Source: Rhizobiaceae bacterium
GTDB taxonomy: Bacteria; Pseudomonadota; Alphaproteobacteria; Rhizobiales; Rhizobiaceae
Assembly: GCA_029212415.1 (NCBI GenBank)
Contig: JARGOF010000002.1
Span: 134,877 to 198,876 of the forward strand
Direction of reading: 5' to 3'
Length of the DNA: 64,000 bases
The notes beneath the pieces were generated by a model. It was not told the origin of the DNA and searched no databases. It saw only the letters and a program-made list of their open reading frames with translations. Below are positions 46,423-56,877 of the stretch, piece by piece (position 1 is the first letter of the stretch; every line of letters begins with the position of its first letter). A program made the translations under genes and the position numbers.

Positions 46423-47991
46423 ATGGCGCTATCGGCTTCATTGCAACTCAGGCAGAACCAGTCACTGGTGATGACGCCGCAGTTGATGCAGTCGATTCGG
46501 CTTCTGCAATTCACCCACATTGAACTCATGCAATTTGTTGAACTGGAAGTGGAAAAGAACCCGCTTCTGGAACGCTCGGATGAGACGGTTGACGGATCGC
46601 TGCCAGACCACAAGCAGAGCAGCCAGATCTCCAACGAGGGCGATGGCCCGCCGAACCCGCCTGGACCGCAACAGGAAACCGGTCAGGACGATTGGTTCCG
46701 CACCGAACTCGACCGTCATGGTCAGGAAACCTCCGCTGGGCTGGATGCGGCGCCAGAAGATGTTTTTCCTGAAGATTCCGGTGCACCGCAACCCGATACG
46801 CCGGAACTGGCAGACAATTGGAAGTCCATGCCGGGGTCGTCTTCCGTGTCAGCTGACGGTTTTCTCGACGTCGATGGATTTGCTGCGCGACCGCAAACTT
46901 TGCGGGACCATGTTGGTGAGCAGATTGCGCTGGCGTTTATCGACCCGGTTGAACGGCTGATTGCTCTGGATATTGCCGACCATCTGGATGCTGCCGGCTA
47001 TGTTCAGGTCAATCTGAGCGAGCATGCCGAACGGTTGAATATCGAACTGGCCATCGTGGAAAAAACGCTTGATTGTCTGCAGGACCTGGAGCCGGCGGGC
47101 CTCTTTGCCCGTTCCCTGGCCGAATGTCTTGCTATCCAATTGCGCAGAAAAAATCGATTAGACCCGGCCATGCAGGCGCTGGTGGCGAATCTGGATCTGC
47201 TTGCCCGTCGTGATTTCAAGAGTCTGAAAAAGATTTGCGGTGTGGAGGAAGAAGACCTGTTGGACATGCTGTCGGAAATACAGGCTCTGGATCCCAAGCC
47301 CGGCAATCGTTTTGACACTGCATTTGTGCAGACCATTGTCCCCGACGTCTTTGTCCGCGCAGCACCAGGAGGCGGATGGTCTGCGGAACTGAACGCGGAA
47401 ACATTGCCGCGCGTTCTGGTGGATGAAGCCTATTTTATCCAGATATCAAATTCTGTCGGGCAAAAGAATGAGGACCGGGAATTTCTCAATGAATGCATGC
47501 GAAATGCCAACTGGCTGACGCGCAGTCTCGACCAGAGAGCAAAGACCATTCTCAAGGTCACCAGCGAGATCATTCTCCAGCAGTCGGAATTCCTGCTGCA
47601 TGGCGTCGAATCTCTGCGTCCGTTGACGCTCAAGACAGTCGCCGATGCGATCAAGATGCACGAATCGACGGTCAGCCGCGTCACATCCAACAAATATATG
47701 GCAACGCCCCGTGGGATATTTGAACTGAAATATTTCTTTACCGCCTCCATTCCTTCTTCCGGCACTGGTGACAGCCATTCATCTGCCTCCGTCCAGCACC
47801 GCATTCGTCAGATGATCAATGAAGAAGCACCGGAAAAGGTCTTGTCGGATGATGTTATCGTCGGTCTGTTGAAGCAGGACGGCGTGGATATCGCCCGTCG
47901 AACGGTGGCCAAATACCGTGAGGCAATGAATATTGCGTCTTCCGTCCAAAGGCGGCGCGAGAAACGGGCTTTGGCGCGCGCCGGACACTAG
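46423..47991 (+). CDS. rpoN: RNA polymerase sigma-54 factor RpoN
   Basis: Alternative sigma factor for nitrogen-related and other -24/-12 promoters, active only with an enhancer-binding ATPase. Region I is Gln/Leu-rich (SLQLRQNQSLVMTPQLMQSI), region II is an acidic stretch (about 55-140), and the C-terminal region III holds the core-binding part, the helix-turn-helix and the RpoN box ARRTVAKYRE near the end. The start is the ATG at 46423; an ATG two codons earlier is possible. Length is 522 residues. It is followed by hpf and ptsN, the usual partners. Confidence 0.96.
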   Translation: MALSASLQLRQNQSLVMTPQLMQSIRLLQFTHIELMQFVELEVEKNPLLERSDETVDGSLPDHKQSSQISNEGDGPPNPPGPQQETGQDDWFRTELDRHGQETSAGLDAAPEDVFPEDSGAPQPDTPELADNWKSMPGSSSVSADGFLDVDGFAARPQTLRDHVGEQIALAFIDPVERLIALDIADHLDAAGYVQVNLSEHAERLNIELAIVEKTLDCLQDLEPAGLFARSLAECLAIQLRRKNRLDPAMQALVANLDLLARRDFKSLKKICGVEEEDLLDMLSEIQALDPKPGNRFDTAFVQTIVPDVFVRAAPGGGWSAELNAETLPRVLVDEAYFIQISNSVGQKNEDREFLNECMRNANWLTRSLDQRAKTILKVTSEIILQQSEFLLHGVESLRPLTLKTVADAIKMHESTVSRVTSNKYMATPRGIFELKYFFTASIPSSGTGDSHSSASVQHRIRQMINEEAPEKVLSDDVIVGLLKQDGVDIARRTVAKYREAMNIASSVQRRREKRALARAGH

Positions 47992-48329
47992 AAAAGTCCG
48001 ATCGGCATGGTGCGATGGATGCTGCCAATTGCCAATGCAAAAGACGATGTGGTTTATGCCGATATGTGTTATACATCCTTATATTTTAGGGTTTCTGACC
48101 TGATTTAGCGACGAAAGTGGCCTCATGACGGGACTTGCATTGACATTCCCATCGCGCCGTTTTAAAGCCGCCGCGTCCACAGGCCAGACAGACTCATCAG
48201 GCTGCAAACAGGGCTGGACGTTTTACACAGCCAGATCGCGGAAGCATCACATTTGGCACCATTCGACTTGGATGGTGCTTCAGTCTGGCGTAGACTGTCA
48301 TCAGGGTTCATAACAAAAAGGGTTCCAAA
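47992..48329 (+). other. Intergenic region between rpoN and hpf with a leader stem-loop
   Basis: No gene is supported. GCACCAT (48256-48262) pairs with ATGGTGC (48272-48278) around a 9-base loop, about 50 bases before the hpf start, without a T run, so it is not a terminator. A T/A-rich stretch at 48060-48100 (TTATACATCCTTATATTTT) could include a promoter for hpf. Nothing else is recognised. Confidence 0.5.
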
Positions 48330-48902
48330 ATGAACGTACGCGTATCGGGTAAACACATGGAAATCGGCGAAACATTCCGTACGCGAATAGAAGATCGGAT
48401 TGGTGACGCTGTATCAAAATATTTTGATGGTGGTTATTCCGGTCAGGTAACGGTCGAAAAATCCGGTTCACGCTTCAGCGCGGATTGTCTCGTTCATCTC
48501 GACACCGGTGCATCCCTTCATGCCACAGGAGAAGCACAGGAGCCGCAGGCAAGCTTTGAAGCTGCTGCAGAGCGCGTCGAAAAGCGGCTGCGCCGCTACA
48601 AACGCCGCTTGAAGGATCATCATGCTGGTGGTCAAGCAAGCAGCGCTGAAATTGCCTACAAGATCATGGAATCAGTTCCTGGCGAAGAAGAGGAACTGCC
48701 CGAGGATTACGCACCTGTCATCGTGGCCGAATCCTTCAATGTCGTGCGCACCATGTCGGTTGCTGACGCGGTCATGGCGCTGGATATGACAGACAACCCG
48801 GTTTTGGTGTTCCGCAATGCCGGCAACAATGAAGTCAATTTTGTCTATCGCCGCAACGATGGAAATATTGGCTGGATCGATACGGCCGACGTCAAGAGCT
48901 GA
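48330..48902 (+). CDS. hpf: Ribosome hibernation promoting factor, long form
   Basis: Binds idle ribosomes in stationary phase and joins them into 100S dimers. The N-terminal S30AE domain (1-100, MNVRVSGKHMEIGETFRTRI, with ERVEKRLRRYKRRLK) is followed by a linker and the C-terminal dimerisation domain (about 130-187: VRTMSVADAVMALDMTDNP and VYRRNDGNIGWI). At 190 residues it is the long form, typical of species without a separate RMF. The ATG at 48330 is preceded by AAAAAGGG. It lies 73 bases before ptsN. Confidence 0.95.
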   Translation: MNVRVSGKHMEIGETFRTRIEDRIGDAVSKYFDGGYSGQVTVEKSGSRFSADCLVHLDTGASLHATGEAQEPQASFEAAAERVEKRLRRYKRRLKDHHAGGQASSAEIAYKIMESVPGEEEELPEDYAPVIVAESFNVVRTMSVADAVMALDMTDNPVLVFRNAGNNEVNFVYRRNDGNIGWIDTADVKS

Positions 48903-48917
48903 GCATCGGGCAAAAGC

Positions 48918-48940
48918 GGGGCAGCCTTGATGGTTGCCCC
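48918..48940 (+). other. Stem-loop between hpf and ptsN
   Basis: GGGGCAGCC-TTGAT-GGTTGCCCC forms a 9-bp stem with one wobble. No T run follows, so it is more likely an mRNA-stability or partial termination element than a full terminator. Confidence 0.6.
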
Positions 48941-48975
48941 TCAATACATATAATTCCACACTCGAGGTAAACGCG

Positions 48976-49440
48976 ATGTCACTTGCGGATTTGATTGTAC
49001 AGGACGCAGTACTTCCCGCACTCAGGGTTAACTCCAAAAAGCAACTTCTTCAGGAAATGTCAGCCAGAGCAGCCCAGGTGACGGGGCTGTCCGAGCGTGA
49101 AATTTTTGATGTCATTTTGCAAAGAGAGCGCCTTGGATCAACCGGAGTGGGAAATGGCATTGCCATTCCGCACGGCAAACTCACGTCGATCAATCATATC
49201 GTCGGCGTTTTTGCCAGGCTTGTGACGCCGGTCAATTTTGAAGCGTTGGACGACCAGCCAGTGGATCTGGTCTTTCTGCTGCTGGCACCGGAAGGGGCTG
49301 GAGCAGATCATTTGAAAGCACTGTCGCGTATCGCACGCGTCTTGCGTGATGGGGAGTTGGTGTCGAAATTGCGCCAGACGGATTCATCATCGGCACTTTA
49401 CGCGTTCCTGACAGCCGAACAGGCGTCGAATGCAGCGTGA
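48976..49440 (+). CDS. ptsN: PTS IIA-like nitrogen regulatory protein PtsN
   Basis: EIIA-Ntr of the nitrogen phosphotransferase system; it receives phosphate from NPr and controls potassium uptake, carbon/nitrogen balance and other targets. The 154-residue protein has the phosphorylated His in GIAIPHGK (about residue 67) and the preceding RERLGSTGVGNG. The start is the ATG at 48976 with GAGGTAAACGCG upstream. Order rpoN-hpf-ptsN is classical. It converges with the DUF1150 gene, 66 bases between stops. Confidence 0.95.
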   Translation: MSLADLIVQDAVLPALRVNSKKQLLQEMSARAAQVTGLSEREIFDVILQRERLGSTGVGNGIAIPHGKLTSINHIVGVFARLVTPVNFEALDDQPVDLVFLLLAPEGAGADHLKALSRIARVLRDGELVSKLRQTDSSSALYAFLTAEQASNAA

Positions 49441-49506
49441 GTTCAACGGCCCCCGATCACATCCAGATTTTAATATCTGAAACATTCTCGGGGACTGTCA
49501 TGATTA

Positions 49507-49764
49507 TCAATGCACACTGACGGTGCTGATCGCGTCTTCTTGCGCCTTGCCATAGATGCTGTGGGGATCGTCACTGAGGAACAGTGGCGTGCCATCGGCC
49601 CCGAAAAGGGCCCACAGGTCAATCCCCGACTCCAGGTGAGGTGCTTCGGGAAAGCGCTGCGTCACTTCATCTGATGACATCTTGCGGATATAGCCGACCT
49701 GACCTTCGCCAAGATGCGCCAGTTCGTCCTTGCTGATCTCTATTATCGTGTTGTCTGATCTCAT
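49507..49764 (-). CDS. DUF1150 family protein
   Basis: 85 residues, from the ATG at 49764 with GGAGG 7 bases upstream. The sequence ELAHLGEGQVGYIRKM, then LWALFGADGTPLFLSDD, marks the DUF1150 family of small alphaproteobacterial proteins, which are usually found just downstream of hsp20 genes, as here (117 bases). Function unknown; co-expression with Hsp20 under heat stress is likely. No signal peptide or membrane segment. Confidence 0.85.
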   Translation of the reverse strand: MRSDNTIIEISKDELAHLGEGQVGYIRKMSSDEVTQRFPEAPHLESGIDLWALFGADGTPLFLSDDPHSIYGKAQEDAISTVSVH

Positions 49765-49881
49765 TTCGGATCCTCCTTCGGAAGATTTGACCCATTTGTG
49801 TGGGCAGGTTGGAATTCTCTGAACGCAAGTGCCTTTGCAAAAATCTGGTTCCCTGAAGGAAACCGCGCCCATGGCACCTAT

Positions 49882-50307
49882 TCAATCATTGACGGCTATT
49901 GCAATTTTTCTGGCCTGACGCTCCGGCTCCGGTTTGGCCAGATCAATAGCCAGCAATCCGTTTTTCAGCTCAGCCCCCAGTACATGCATGCCGTCGGCAA
50001 GCATGAACGTGCGCTGAAACTGTCGTGCTGCAATGCCGCGATGAAGATATTCGCGATCTTCCGAATCTATCTGGCGGCCGCGGATGATCAATTGGTTCTC
50101 CTGAACGGAAACATCCAGATCGTCCTGAGCAAAACCGGCAACAGCCAGAGTGATGCAGAGTTTTTCCGACTGTGAAGAGCTGGCTGGAAACCGCTCAATA
50201 TTATAGGGCGGGTAGCCATCACTGCCCTTGGCAATGCGCTCAAGGGTTTTTTCCATCGTGTCAAAGCCGAGCATAAGCGGGCTCGAAAAAGGTGTCATTC
50301 GAGACAT
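49882..50307 (-). CDS. Small heat-shock protein Hsp20 (IbpA-like)
   Basis: ATP-independent holdase chaperone of the alpha-crystallin family, 141 residues. The core domain starts near residue 35 (YNIERFPASS) with the family strand ITLAVAGFAQDDLDVSV, then QENQLIIRGR and the ending GLLAIDLAKPEPE (the conserved G-x-L motif). Rhizobia carry several such genes, often under ROSE control; the leader of this one shows that structure. The ATG at 50307 has GGAAGG upstream, and a second ATG follows three codons later. The gene diverges from the nucleoside hydrolase. Confidence 0.94.
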   Translation of the reverse strand: MSRMTPFSSPLMLGFDTMEKTLERIAKGSDGYPPYNIERFPASSSQSEKLCITLAVAGFAQDDLDVSVQENQLIIRGRQIDSEDREYLHRGIAARQFQRTFMLADGMHVLGAELKNGLLAIDLAKPEPERQARKIAIAVND

Positions 50308-50415
50308 TCTACCTTCCTGTCCTTGGTTACAAGCGACATGCGTGCGAGCCTGCTTTCAGCACCCGCATTATCCATAATATGGGGTTGGAATTTCGTTTCG
50401 CAAGCGTCTTGCGAA
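50308..50415 (-). promoter_or_regulatory. ROSE-like RNA thermometer in the hsp20 leader
   Basis: On the minus strand the leader folds into four hairpins. The one nearest the start (50318-50338) pairs UGUC-(G)-CUUG with CAAGGACA around a UAAC loop, leaving one bulged G and masking AAGGA. This has the UYGCU motif and bulged G that define ROSE elements. Upstream are a nested hairpin (50343-50367: UGCGGG with CUCGCA around UGCU-GAA-AGCA), a CCATA/TATGG hairpin (50372-50382) and a perfect 8-bp inverted repeat (50397-50415, TTCGCAAG with CTTGCGAA). ROSE elements are known to melt on heat shock and free the ribosome binding site. Assignment is by structure I can see, not by a covariance search. Confidence 0.75.
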
Positions 50416-50461
50416 GAGTGTATGCAGGGAGCATAGTTTCGAATTGAGAACAGGAAGCACG

Positions 50462-51415
50462 ATGACAGACAATTCCGATATGCCGATGAAAGTCATTATT
50501 GACACCGATCCCGGGCAGGATGATGCGGTGGCTTTGCTGCTTGCGCTTGCCAGCGAAAAACTTGAAATTCTGGGAATGACCGCCGTTGCCGGCAATGTGC
50601 CGTTGGAATTGACCGAAAAAAATGTCCGCATCGTATGTGAGCTGGCAGGAAAATTGGATGTTCGGGTTTTTGCCGGTGCCAAGGCGCCGATGAAAAAGAC
50701 GCTTGTCACGGCAGAAAATGTTCATGGAAAAACCGGGCTTGACGGGCCTGAGCTGCCGGAACCGGTGATGTCTCTTCAGCCTCAACATGCCGTGGATTTC
50801 ATCGTTGAAACGATTCTCAACGAACCGGCGGGTGATGTGACCCTTTGCACACTCGGTCCGCTGACCAATATCGGTCTGGCGCTTCAGCAGGCCCCGCAGA
50901 TTGCAGATCGTATCCAGCAGATTGTCATGATGGGTGGCGGCTTCTTTGAGGGTGGCAACATTACCCCGGCTGCCGAATTCAATATCTTTGTGGATCCGGA
51001 CGCGGCCTATGACGTTTTCCAGTCGGGCATACCGATCGTCATGATGCCGCTGGATGTCACCCACAAGCTTCTGACAACAAAAAAGCGGCTCAAACGAATC
51101 AAGAAACTGAAAACGCCGGTGGCAAAAGCAGTCGTTGAAATGCTGGAATTCTTCGAGCGTTATGACGAGGGAAAATACGGCACGGATGGCGGCCCGCTGC
51201 ATGATCCCACGGTGATCGCATGGTTGCTTCAGCCGGAACTTTTTTCCGGCCGATATTGCAATGTGGAAATCGAAAAGGACTCAAGTCTGACCTGCGGCAT
51301 GACCGTTGTGGACTGGTGGCAGGTGACGGATCGGTCGCACAATGCGCTGGTCATACGTGACGTAAACGCGGATGGTTTCTTTGACCTGCTTCAGGAGCAT
51401 CTTGCGCGGCTGTGA
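50462..51415 (+). CDS. Inosine-uridine preferring nucleoside hydrolase
   Basis: Cleaves ribonucleosides to base and ribose. The calcium-binding Asp cluster DTDPGQDDAVALLLAL is at residues 14-29. The segments LCTLGPLTNIGLAL and MMGGGFFEGGNITPAAEFNI are conserved in the family, and the catalytic His region is in GPLHDPTVIAWLL. Length is 317 residues from the ATG at 50462, which has AGGAAG upstream. A ribokinase gene converges 8 bases after its stop, so ribose released here could be phosphorylated by it. Confidence 0.93.
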   Translation: MTDNSDMPMKVIIDTDPGQDDAVALLLALASEKLEILGMTAVAGNVPLELTEKNVRIVCELAGKLDVRVFAGAKAPMKKTLVTAENVHGKTGLDGPELPEPVMSLQPQHAVDFIVETILNEPAGDVTLCTLGPLTNIGLALQQAPQIADRIQQIVMMGGGFFEGGNITPAAEFNIFVDPDAAYDVFQSGIPIVMMPLDVTHKLLTTKKRLKRIKKLKTPVAKAVVEMLEFFERYDEGKYGTDGGPLHDPTVIAWLLQPELFSGRYCNVEIEKDSSLTCGMTVVDWWQVTDRSHNALVIRDVNADGFFDLLQEHLARL

Positions 51416-51422
51416 TTTGCTC

Positions 51423-52322
51423 TCAAAGAGCCGCCGTCACATCCTGCGCCAGTGGGATGGCCGGCTGGGCCCCTGGGTTGAGGCAGGCCAGGCTGCCGGC
51501 GACGGCCGCCTGGCGCAATGCGGATGAAAAATCAGCACCTTTGTCGAGGCCGGCCGCAAGGTAGCCGCAGAATGTGTCACCGGCGCCTACGGTATCAACA
51601 GGCTTGATATCGAGCCCGCGAACGCCGTGCAAGGTGCCTTCATGGGCCGCAATGGCGCCCTCCGCTCCCAGCGTGACAATGATGGTTTGACCGGAGGCCT
51701 GGTGCAGTTCCATCAGGGTTTTTTCACGCTGGGCGGCGCCGAGGTCGGGTTTTCCGGCCAGCAATTCAAACTCGGTTTCATTGGCGATCACGATATCGGC
51801 CAGTTTTGCCAAGGTCTTTGCATCATCCGTCAGGGGGGCAATGTTCAAGACCGAGATGATGCCTTTGCCTCGCGCCGCACGCAGCGCCGCTTCTATGGCA
51901 ATTGCCGGGATTTCGAGTTGCAACAGCAGATAATCACCGCCATTCATGGCATCGACAGCGGCCATCGCGTCGCTGTCGTCAATTGCCCCATTGGCACCGG
52001 GAACCACGGCAATGATGTTTTCGCCATGGGTATCGACCATGATCAGGGCCGTTCCCGTTGCGCCATCAACGCTGCGGGCGCGTGCAAGGGATACGCCAGC
52101 GCTTTCAAGATGCGCAAGGGAAGGTGCAGCAAAGGGGTCGTTGCCAACGGCGCCGCACATGGCAACAGTCGCACCAGCCCGACCCGCAGCCAGCGCCTGA
52201 TTGGCGCCTTTGCCTCCGGCCGCAGTTGTGAATTCGTGCCCGCCAACCGTTTCCCCGGACTTCGGCAGCCGGTCGACCTTTGCGATCAAATCCATATTGA
52301 TGGAGCCAAGTACTGTGATCAT
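51423..52322 (-). CDS. rbsK: Ribokinase
   Basis: PfkB-family kinase that phosphorylates D-ribose at C5. The N-terminal VLGSINMDLIAKVDRLPKSG with the GGKGANQALAAGRAGA motif is characteristic of ribokinase. The C-terminal DTVGAGDTFCGYLAAGLD carries the catalytic Asp and anion hole. Length is 299 residues. It diverges from glnD across 146 bases. It is paired with the convergent nucleoside hydrolase, which would supply its substrate. Other PfkB sugars cannot be excluded but the motifs favour ribose. Confidence 0.92.
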   Translation of the reverse strand: MITVLGSINMDLIAKVDRLPKSGETVGGHEFTTAAGGKGANQALAAGRAGATVAMCGAVGNDPFAAPSLAHLESAGVSLARARSVDGATGTALIMVDTHGENIIAVVPGANGAIDDSDAMAAVDAMNGGDYLLLQLEIPAIAIEAALRAARGKGIISVLNIAPLTDDAKTLAKLADIVIANETEFELLAGKPDLGAAQREKTLMELHQASGQTIIVTLGAEGAIAAHEGTLHGVRGLDIKPVDTVGAGDTFCGYLAAGLDKGADFSSALRQAAVAGSLACLNPGAQPAIPLAQDVTAAL

Positions 52323-52468
52323 GAATGGAATTCCTTTGCGAAAGTGGGCGCAACTTATTCGGCTGCCGGTTTGTCATGCAAGCAGAATCTGCTGTGGTTC
52401 TCTCCTGCAAAACACGTTAAAGCAAGTTCGGGCGTCTTGGTGAAAAATAGACAGCAAGCTGGAATGGT

Positions 52469-55315
52469 ATGACCGCAAAACACCTGAATTTCGAAAGAGT
52501 ACTCGATGTCGCAGCGCTTCAGCGCGCCTGCGAAGCTATCGGCGCTTCACATGAAGACCCCGCTTGCCTGACGGCGCGCAATGAACTGTTCAAGGTGGTC
52601 AAGACGTTCATGACCGAGGGCAGGAACACCATTCATGAGATGCTTGGCGAAGATGGCAGCGGATCGCTTTGCGCCCGTCGACTTTCGCGCCTTCAGGACG
52701 AGGTGATCAAGGCGGTGTTCGCCTATGCTTCACAGCGCGCCTATCCGATGGCAATTCCTTCAAAGTCGGAGCATTTGGCGCTGGCGGCTGTCGGCGGCTA
52801 CGGCCGCCAGACACTGGCTCCGGGGTCTGATATCGATCTGTTGTTTGTACTTCCCTACAAGCAGACCGCCTGGACCGAGCAGGTTGTGGAATATGTTCTC
52901 TACATGCTCTGGGACATGGGTTTCACGGTGGGCCATGCAACCCGCAATGTCGATGAATGCATCCGGCTCTCACAAAGCGACATCACCATCCGCACAGCCA
53001 TGCTGGACGCGCGCTTCATTTGCGGCACTGAAGAGCTCTATGGCGAGATGGAAGAGCGCTTTGACAGCGAAGTGGTGCGTGGTACGGCCCGTGAGTTCAT
53101 CGCTGCCAAGCTGGCAGAACGCGACCTGAGACATCAAAAGGCCGGAGACACGCGCTATCTGGTGGAGCCCAATGTCAAGGAAGGAAAGGGCGGTTTGCGC
53201 GATCTGCAGACCCTGTTCTGGATTGCCAAATATCATTATCGGGTGCGCTCTTCGCGGCAATTGGTGAAAATTGGTGTCCTGTCGCGCCGGGAAGCGAATC
53301 TCTTTGAAAAATCGGAGGATTTCCTTTGGGCCGTGCGTTGCAACATGCATTTTTTGACGGGCAAGGCAGAGGAGAGATTGTCCTTCGATATTCAGCGGGA
53401 AATTGCTGCTGATCTGGGCTATCAGGACCACCCCGGGCTTTCGGCTGTTGAACGCTTCATGAAACATTATTTTCTCGTCGCCAAGGATGTCGGCGATCTG
53501 ACGCGCATTCTGTGCGCGGCGCTGGAAGATGTTCAGGCCAAGGAAGCGCCGGGTTTTTCCCAGGTGCTCAGACGTTTTGCAAATCGCCCGCGCAAAATTC
53601 CCGGCACGCTGGAATTCCTGCAGGATCATGGCCGCATCACGATTGTCGACCAGGACATCTTCAAACGCGACCCGGTCAATCTGATACGGCTTTTTCACCT
53701 GGCCGACATTCATGGGCTGGAATTTCACCCTGATGCCCTGAAGCTGGCGTCCCGCTCCCTGAGCCTGATCAAGGCAGGTGTGCGTGACGACGAAGAGGCC
53801 AACCGGCTGTTTGTTTCCATTTTGACCTCACGGCGCAATCCATCCCTGATCCTGCGTCGGATGAATGAGGCGGGCGTCCTTGGGCGGTTCATTCCCGAAT
53901 TTGGCAAGATTGTATCGATGATGCAGTTCAGCATGTACCATCACTATACGGTGGATGAGCACCTGCTTCGCGCCGTCAATATCATGGCGCGTATCGATCA
54001 GGGGCTGGAGGACGAAAAACACCCGTTGGCCTCCAGCATCATGCCGGAAATTGAAGATCGCGCGGTGCTCTTTGTCGCGATTTTCCTGCATGATATTGCC
54101 AAGGGAAGACCGGAGGATCATTCGATTGCCGGTGCCCGCGTGGCCCGCAAGCTTTGTCGTCGCTTTCGCTTTACCCCGCAGCAAACAGAGCTGGTGGCCT
54201 GGTTGGTGGAGCAGCATCTGGTCATGTCGATGATTGCCCAGTCGCGAGACCTGCATGACAGAAAAACCATCGAGGATTTTGCCGATGTCGTTCAGTCGCT
54301 GGATCGCTTGAAGCTGCTTCTTGTGCTGACCGTTTGTGACATCCGGGCCGTTGGGCCGGGTGTCTGGAACGGCTGGAAGGGACAATTGCTTCGTACGCTC
54401 TACAGCGAAACCGAGCTGATGCTTTCGGGAGGGTTTTCTGCTGTTTCAGCCAAGCAACGGGCTGCTGCGGCTGCGGAACAATTGTCGGATGCATTGAAGG
54501 ACTGGCCGGAGAAGGCGCGAAAAGACTACCTCAAACTGCACTATCTGCCCTATCTCCTGACGGTTCAACTCTCCGACCAGATTCGCCATGCTGAATTCAT
54601 TCGTCAAACCATTGAAGCGGAGAAAGTCCTGGCCACAATGGTCAAGACACATACATTCCACGCGGTAACCGAAATCACCGTCTATGCACCGGACCATCCA
54701 AGGTTGCTTTCAATTGTTGCCGGTGCCTGCTCGGCAGCCGGGGCCAATATTGTCGATGCCCAGGTCTTTACAACCAGCGACGGCAGGGCACTGGATACGA
54801 TCATGCTCAGCCGGGAATTCGCATCGGACGACGATGAATTGCGTCGCGCCGAGCGGATCGGCCGAATGATTGAAGATGTGTTGGCCGGTCGTAAATATCT
54901 TCCGGAAGTGATTGCTCACAGGGCGAAGGGACGGCGAAAATCCAAACCCTTCCAGGTCACGCCCCGGGTCAGTATCAACAACAGCCTTTCCAATCGCTTC
55001 ACCTTGATCGAGCTGGAGGGGTTGGACCGTTCAGGGCTGCTGTCGGAAGTCACGGAAGTTCTTTCCGATCTTTCGCTGGATATCGCCTCGGCGCATATCA
55101 CGACCTTTGGCGAAAAAATCATAGATACATTTTACGTCACAGACCTTTTTGGCCATAAAATCACCAATGAGACCAAGCATGGCAACATCATCGCCCGGAT
55201 CAAGGCTGTCCTTGCCGGAATCGAGGAAGATGTGCGCCAGAAAATGCCCAAGGGAATGATTGCTCCTGCCGAGGCAACGAAGCACAAGAAGCCCAAACAG
55301 GTCAAACGGGCATGA
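52469..55315 (+). CDS. glnD: Bifunctional uridylyltransferase/uridylyl-removing enzyme GlnD
   Basis: Senses glutamine and adds or removes UMP on PII proteins, the top of nitrogen control. The nucleotidyltransferase domain has [18 protein letters not shown] at about residue 108-125. The HD domain, which removes UMP, has [14 protein letters not shown] at about 538-551. Two C-terminal ACT domains begin near 735 ([18 protein letters not shown]) and 844 ([18 protein letters not shown]). Length is 948 residues, as in rhizobia. The final codons overlap murJ by 4 bases. It fits with rpoN and ptsN in the same window. Confidence 0.97.
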   Translation: MTAKHLNFERVLDVAALQRACEAIGASHEDPACLTARNELFKVVKTFMTEGRNTIHEMLGEDGSGSLCARRLSRLQDEVIKAVFAYASQRAYPMAIPSKSEHLALAAVGGYGRQTLAPGSDIDLLFVLPYKQTAWTEQVVEYVLYMLWDMGFTVGHATRNVDECIRLSQSDITIRTAMLDARFICGTEELYGEMEERFDSEVVRGTAREFIAAKLAERDLRHQKAGDTRYLVEPNVKEGKGGLRDLQTLFWIAKYHYRVRSSRQLVKIGVLSRREANLFEKSEDFLWAVRCNMHFLTGKAEERLSFDIQREIAADLGYQDHPGLSAVERFMKHYFLVAKDVGDLTRILCAALEDVQAKEAPGFSQVLRRFANRPRKIPGTLEFLQDHGRITIVDQDIFKRDPVNLIRLFHLADIHGLEFHPDALKLASRSLSLIKAGVRDDEEANRLFVSILTSRRNPSLILRRMNEAGVLGRFIPEFGKIVSMMQFSMYHHYTVDEHLLRAVNIMARIDQGLEDEKHPLASSIMPEIEDRAVLFVAIFLHDIAKGRPEDHSIAGARVARKLCRRFRFTPQQTELVAWLVEQHLVMSMIAQSRDLHDRKTIEDFADVVQSLDRLKLLLVLTVCDIRAVGPGVWNGWKGQLLRTLYSETELMLSGGFSAVSAKQRAAAAAEQLSDALKDWPEKARKDYLKLHYLPYLLTVQLSDQIRHAEFIRQTIEAEKVLATMVKTHTFHAVTEITVYAPDHPRLLSIVAGACSAAGANIVDAQVFTTSDGRALDTIMLSREFASDDDELRRAERIGRMIEDVLAGRKYLPEVIAHRAKGRRKSKPFQVTPRVSINNSLSNRFTLIELEGLDRSGLLSEVTEVLSDLSLDIASAHITTFGEKIIDTFYVTDLFGHKITNETKHGNIIARIKAVLAGIEEDVRQKMPKGMIAPAEATKHKKPKQVKRA

Positions 55316-56877
55316 GCCTACTGAAAAAATTCGCCAGTGTCGGTTCGGCGACCATGGCCAGCCGCGTGCTTGGTTTTGTGCGCGAGGCCCTGATCGCCTA
55401 TACGCTGGGTGCAGGACCCGTGTCGGATGCATTTTATGCGGCATTCCGGTTTCCCAATCTGTTTCGAAGGCTGTTTGCCGAAGGTGCCTTCAATTCGGCC
55501 TTCATTCCGCTGTTTGCCAAGGAATTGCAGGGGGGCGGTGAGGCGGCTGCGCAGGTCTTCGCCCGGCAGGTCCTGTCGGTCCTGTTGTTTGCGCTGATTG
55601 CTCTTTCAGCGGTCGCGATGATTTTCATGCCCTTTCTGGTCGCTACAATCATCGCGCCCAAATTTGCCGCAATTCCGGAGAAGTTTGACCTCACCGTTCT
55701 GTTGACCCGGATCATGTTTCCCTCTCTCATTGCCATGTCACTGGTGGCCATGCTGTCGGGCATATTGAACTCCTATCGTCGCTATTTTCTGGCTGCGATC
55801 AGCCCGGTTCTTCTCAATGTCGTGCTTGTCTGCGTTCTTCTTGTTGCCATGCAAAATGGCAATAATCCGCAGTTCGTCGGCATCGCAATGGCGGTCGGTG
55901 TCACACTATCGGGTGCCTTGCAGCTTGTTCTTTTGCTGCATGGCGTGAAACGAACCGGTTTCCACATGCGTGTCGGCCTGCCGCGCCTGACGGCGCCAGT
56001 CCGGCGTCTCTTATGGCTGGCCCTGCCTGCGGCCATCACCGGTGGCATCACCCAATTGAATCTGCTTGTCGGGCAGATCATCATCTCCGGTTCCAACGGC
56101 GCCATTGCCACGGTGAATTTTGCCGACAGAATTCTGCAATTGCCGCTGGGGGTGATCGGTATTGCGATAGGCGTTGTTCTGCTGCCGGAGCTTTCGCGCG
56201 CCTTGAAGGGGGGTGACAACCAGACGGTGCAGACCTTGCAGAACCAAAGTCTTGAATTCGGCCTCGGGCTGACTGTGCCTGCAGCCATGGCCTTCATGAT
56301 CATTCCCGCACCCATTGTTGCGCTGCTGTTTGAGCGCGGCGAGTTTACCCGTGAAACAACCATGGTGACCGCGGCTGTCCTTGCCGCATTCGCCACCGGC
56401 TTGCCTGCCTTTGTTCTCAACAAGATTTTCACGCCATCTTTTTATGCGCGCGAAGACATGCGTTCGCCGATGTGGTTCGCCGGGGTCAATGCCGCCATCA
56501 ACGTTGCCGGCAGCCTGATCCTGTTTCCCATTCTTGGTGTCGTTGGTATCGCAATTTCCACCTCTCTGGCCGGTTGGGTCAATGCCGCTTTGCTCGGCGG
56601 TCTGCTCTATCGGGACGGACAGTTCCGGCCGAGGCCCAAAACCCTCAAGCGTATTGCGCTCATTCTTGTCGGCAGCGCCATCATGGGCGCCATGCTCGCT
56701 TACGCTTCATCGCTGGCTGGCACCCTGTTGCTGGATGGTTCGCTTTTGCTGCGAATAGGCCTGATGCTCGCGATGGTCTGTGTTTCCGTTTTCGTCTATT
56801 TCACATTCGTTCTTTTGACCGGTGCAATGGATCGTGGGCAATTGCTGACGCTCTTCAGGCGCAAAAGGAAGACTTGA
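55312..56877 (+). CDS. murJ: Lipid II flippase MurJ
   Basis: Multi-pass inner-membrane protein (MviN family) that moves lipid II across the membrane for peptidoglycan synthesis. The 521 residues contain about 13-14 hydrophobic segments. The opening [27 protein letters not shown] is the family signature, with the essential Arg residues, and [17 protein letters not shown] follows. The start overlaps the glnD stop (ATGA), so the two are coupled. A 368-base gap separates it from trpS. Confidence 0.95.
   Translation: MSLLKKFASVGSATMASRVLGFVREALIAYTLGAGPVSDAFYAAFRFPNLFRRLFAEGAFNSAFIPLFAKELQGGGEAAAQVFARQVLSVLLFALIALSAVAMIFMPFLVATIIAPKFAAIPEKFDLTVLLTRIMFPSLIAMSLVAMLSGILNSYRRYFLAAISPVLLNVVLVCVLLVAMQNGNNPQFVGIAMAVGVTLSGALQLVLLLHGVKRTGFHMRVGLPRLTAPVRRLLWLALPAAITGGITQLNLLVGQIIISGSNGAIATVNFADRILQLPLGVIGIAIGVVLLPELSRALKGGDNQTVQTLQNQSLEFGLGLTVPAAMAFMIIPAPIVALLFERGEFTRETTMVTAAVLAAFATGLPAFVLNKIFTPSFYAREDMRSPMWFAGVNAAINVAGSLILFPILGVVGIAISTSLAGWVNAALLGGLLYRDGQFRPRPKTLKRIALILVGSAIMGAMLAYASSLAGTLLLDGSLLLRIGLMLAMVCVSVFVYFTFVLLTGAMDRGQLLTLFRRKRKT

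Noticed and set aside
48250-48275. A sigma-54 promoter before hpf (TTGGCAC at 48253-48259)
   Set aside because: The GG element is present, but there is no GC at the required 10-base distance.
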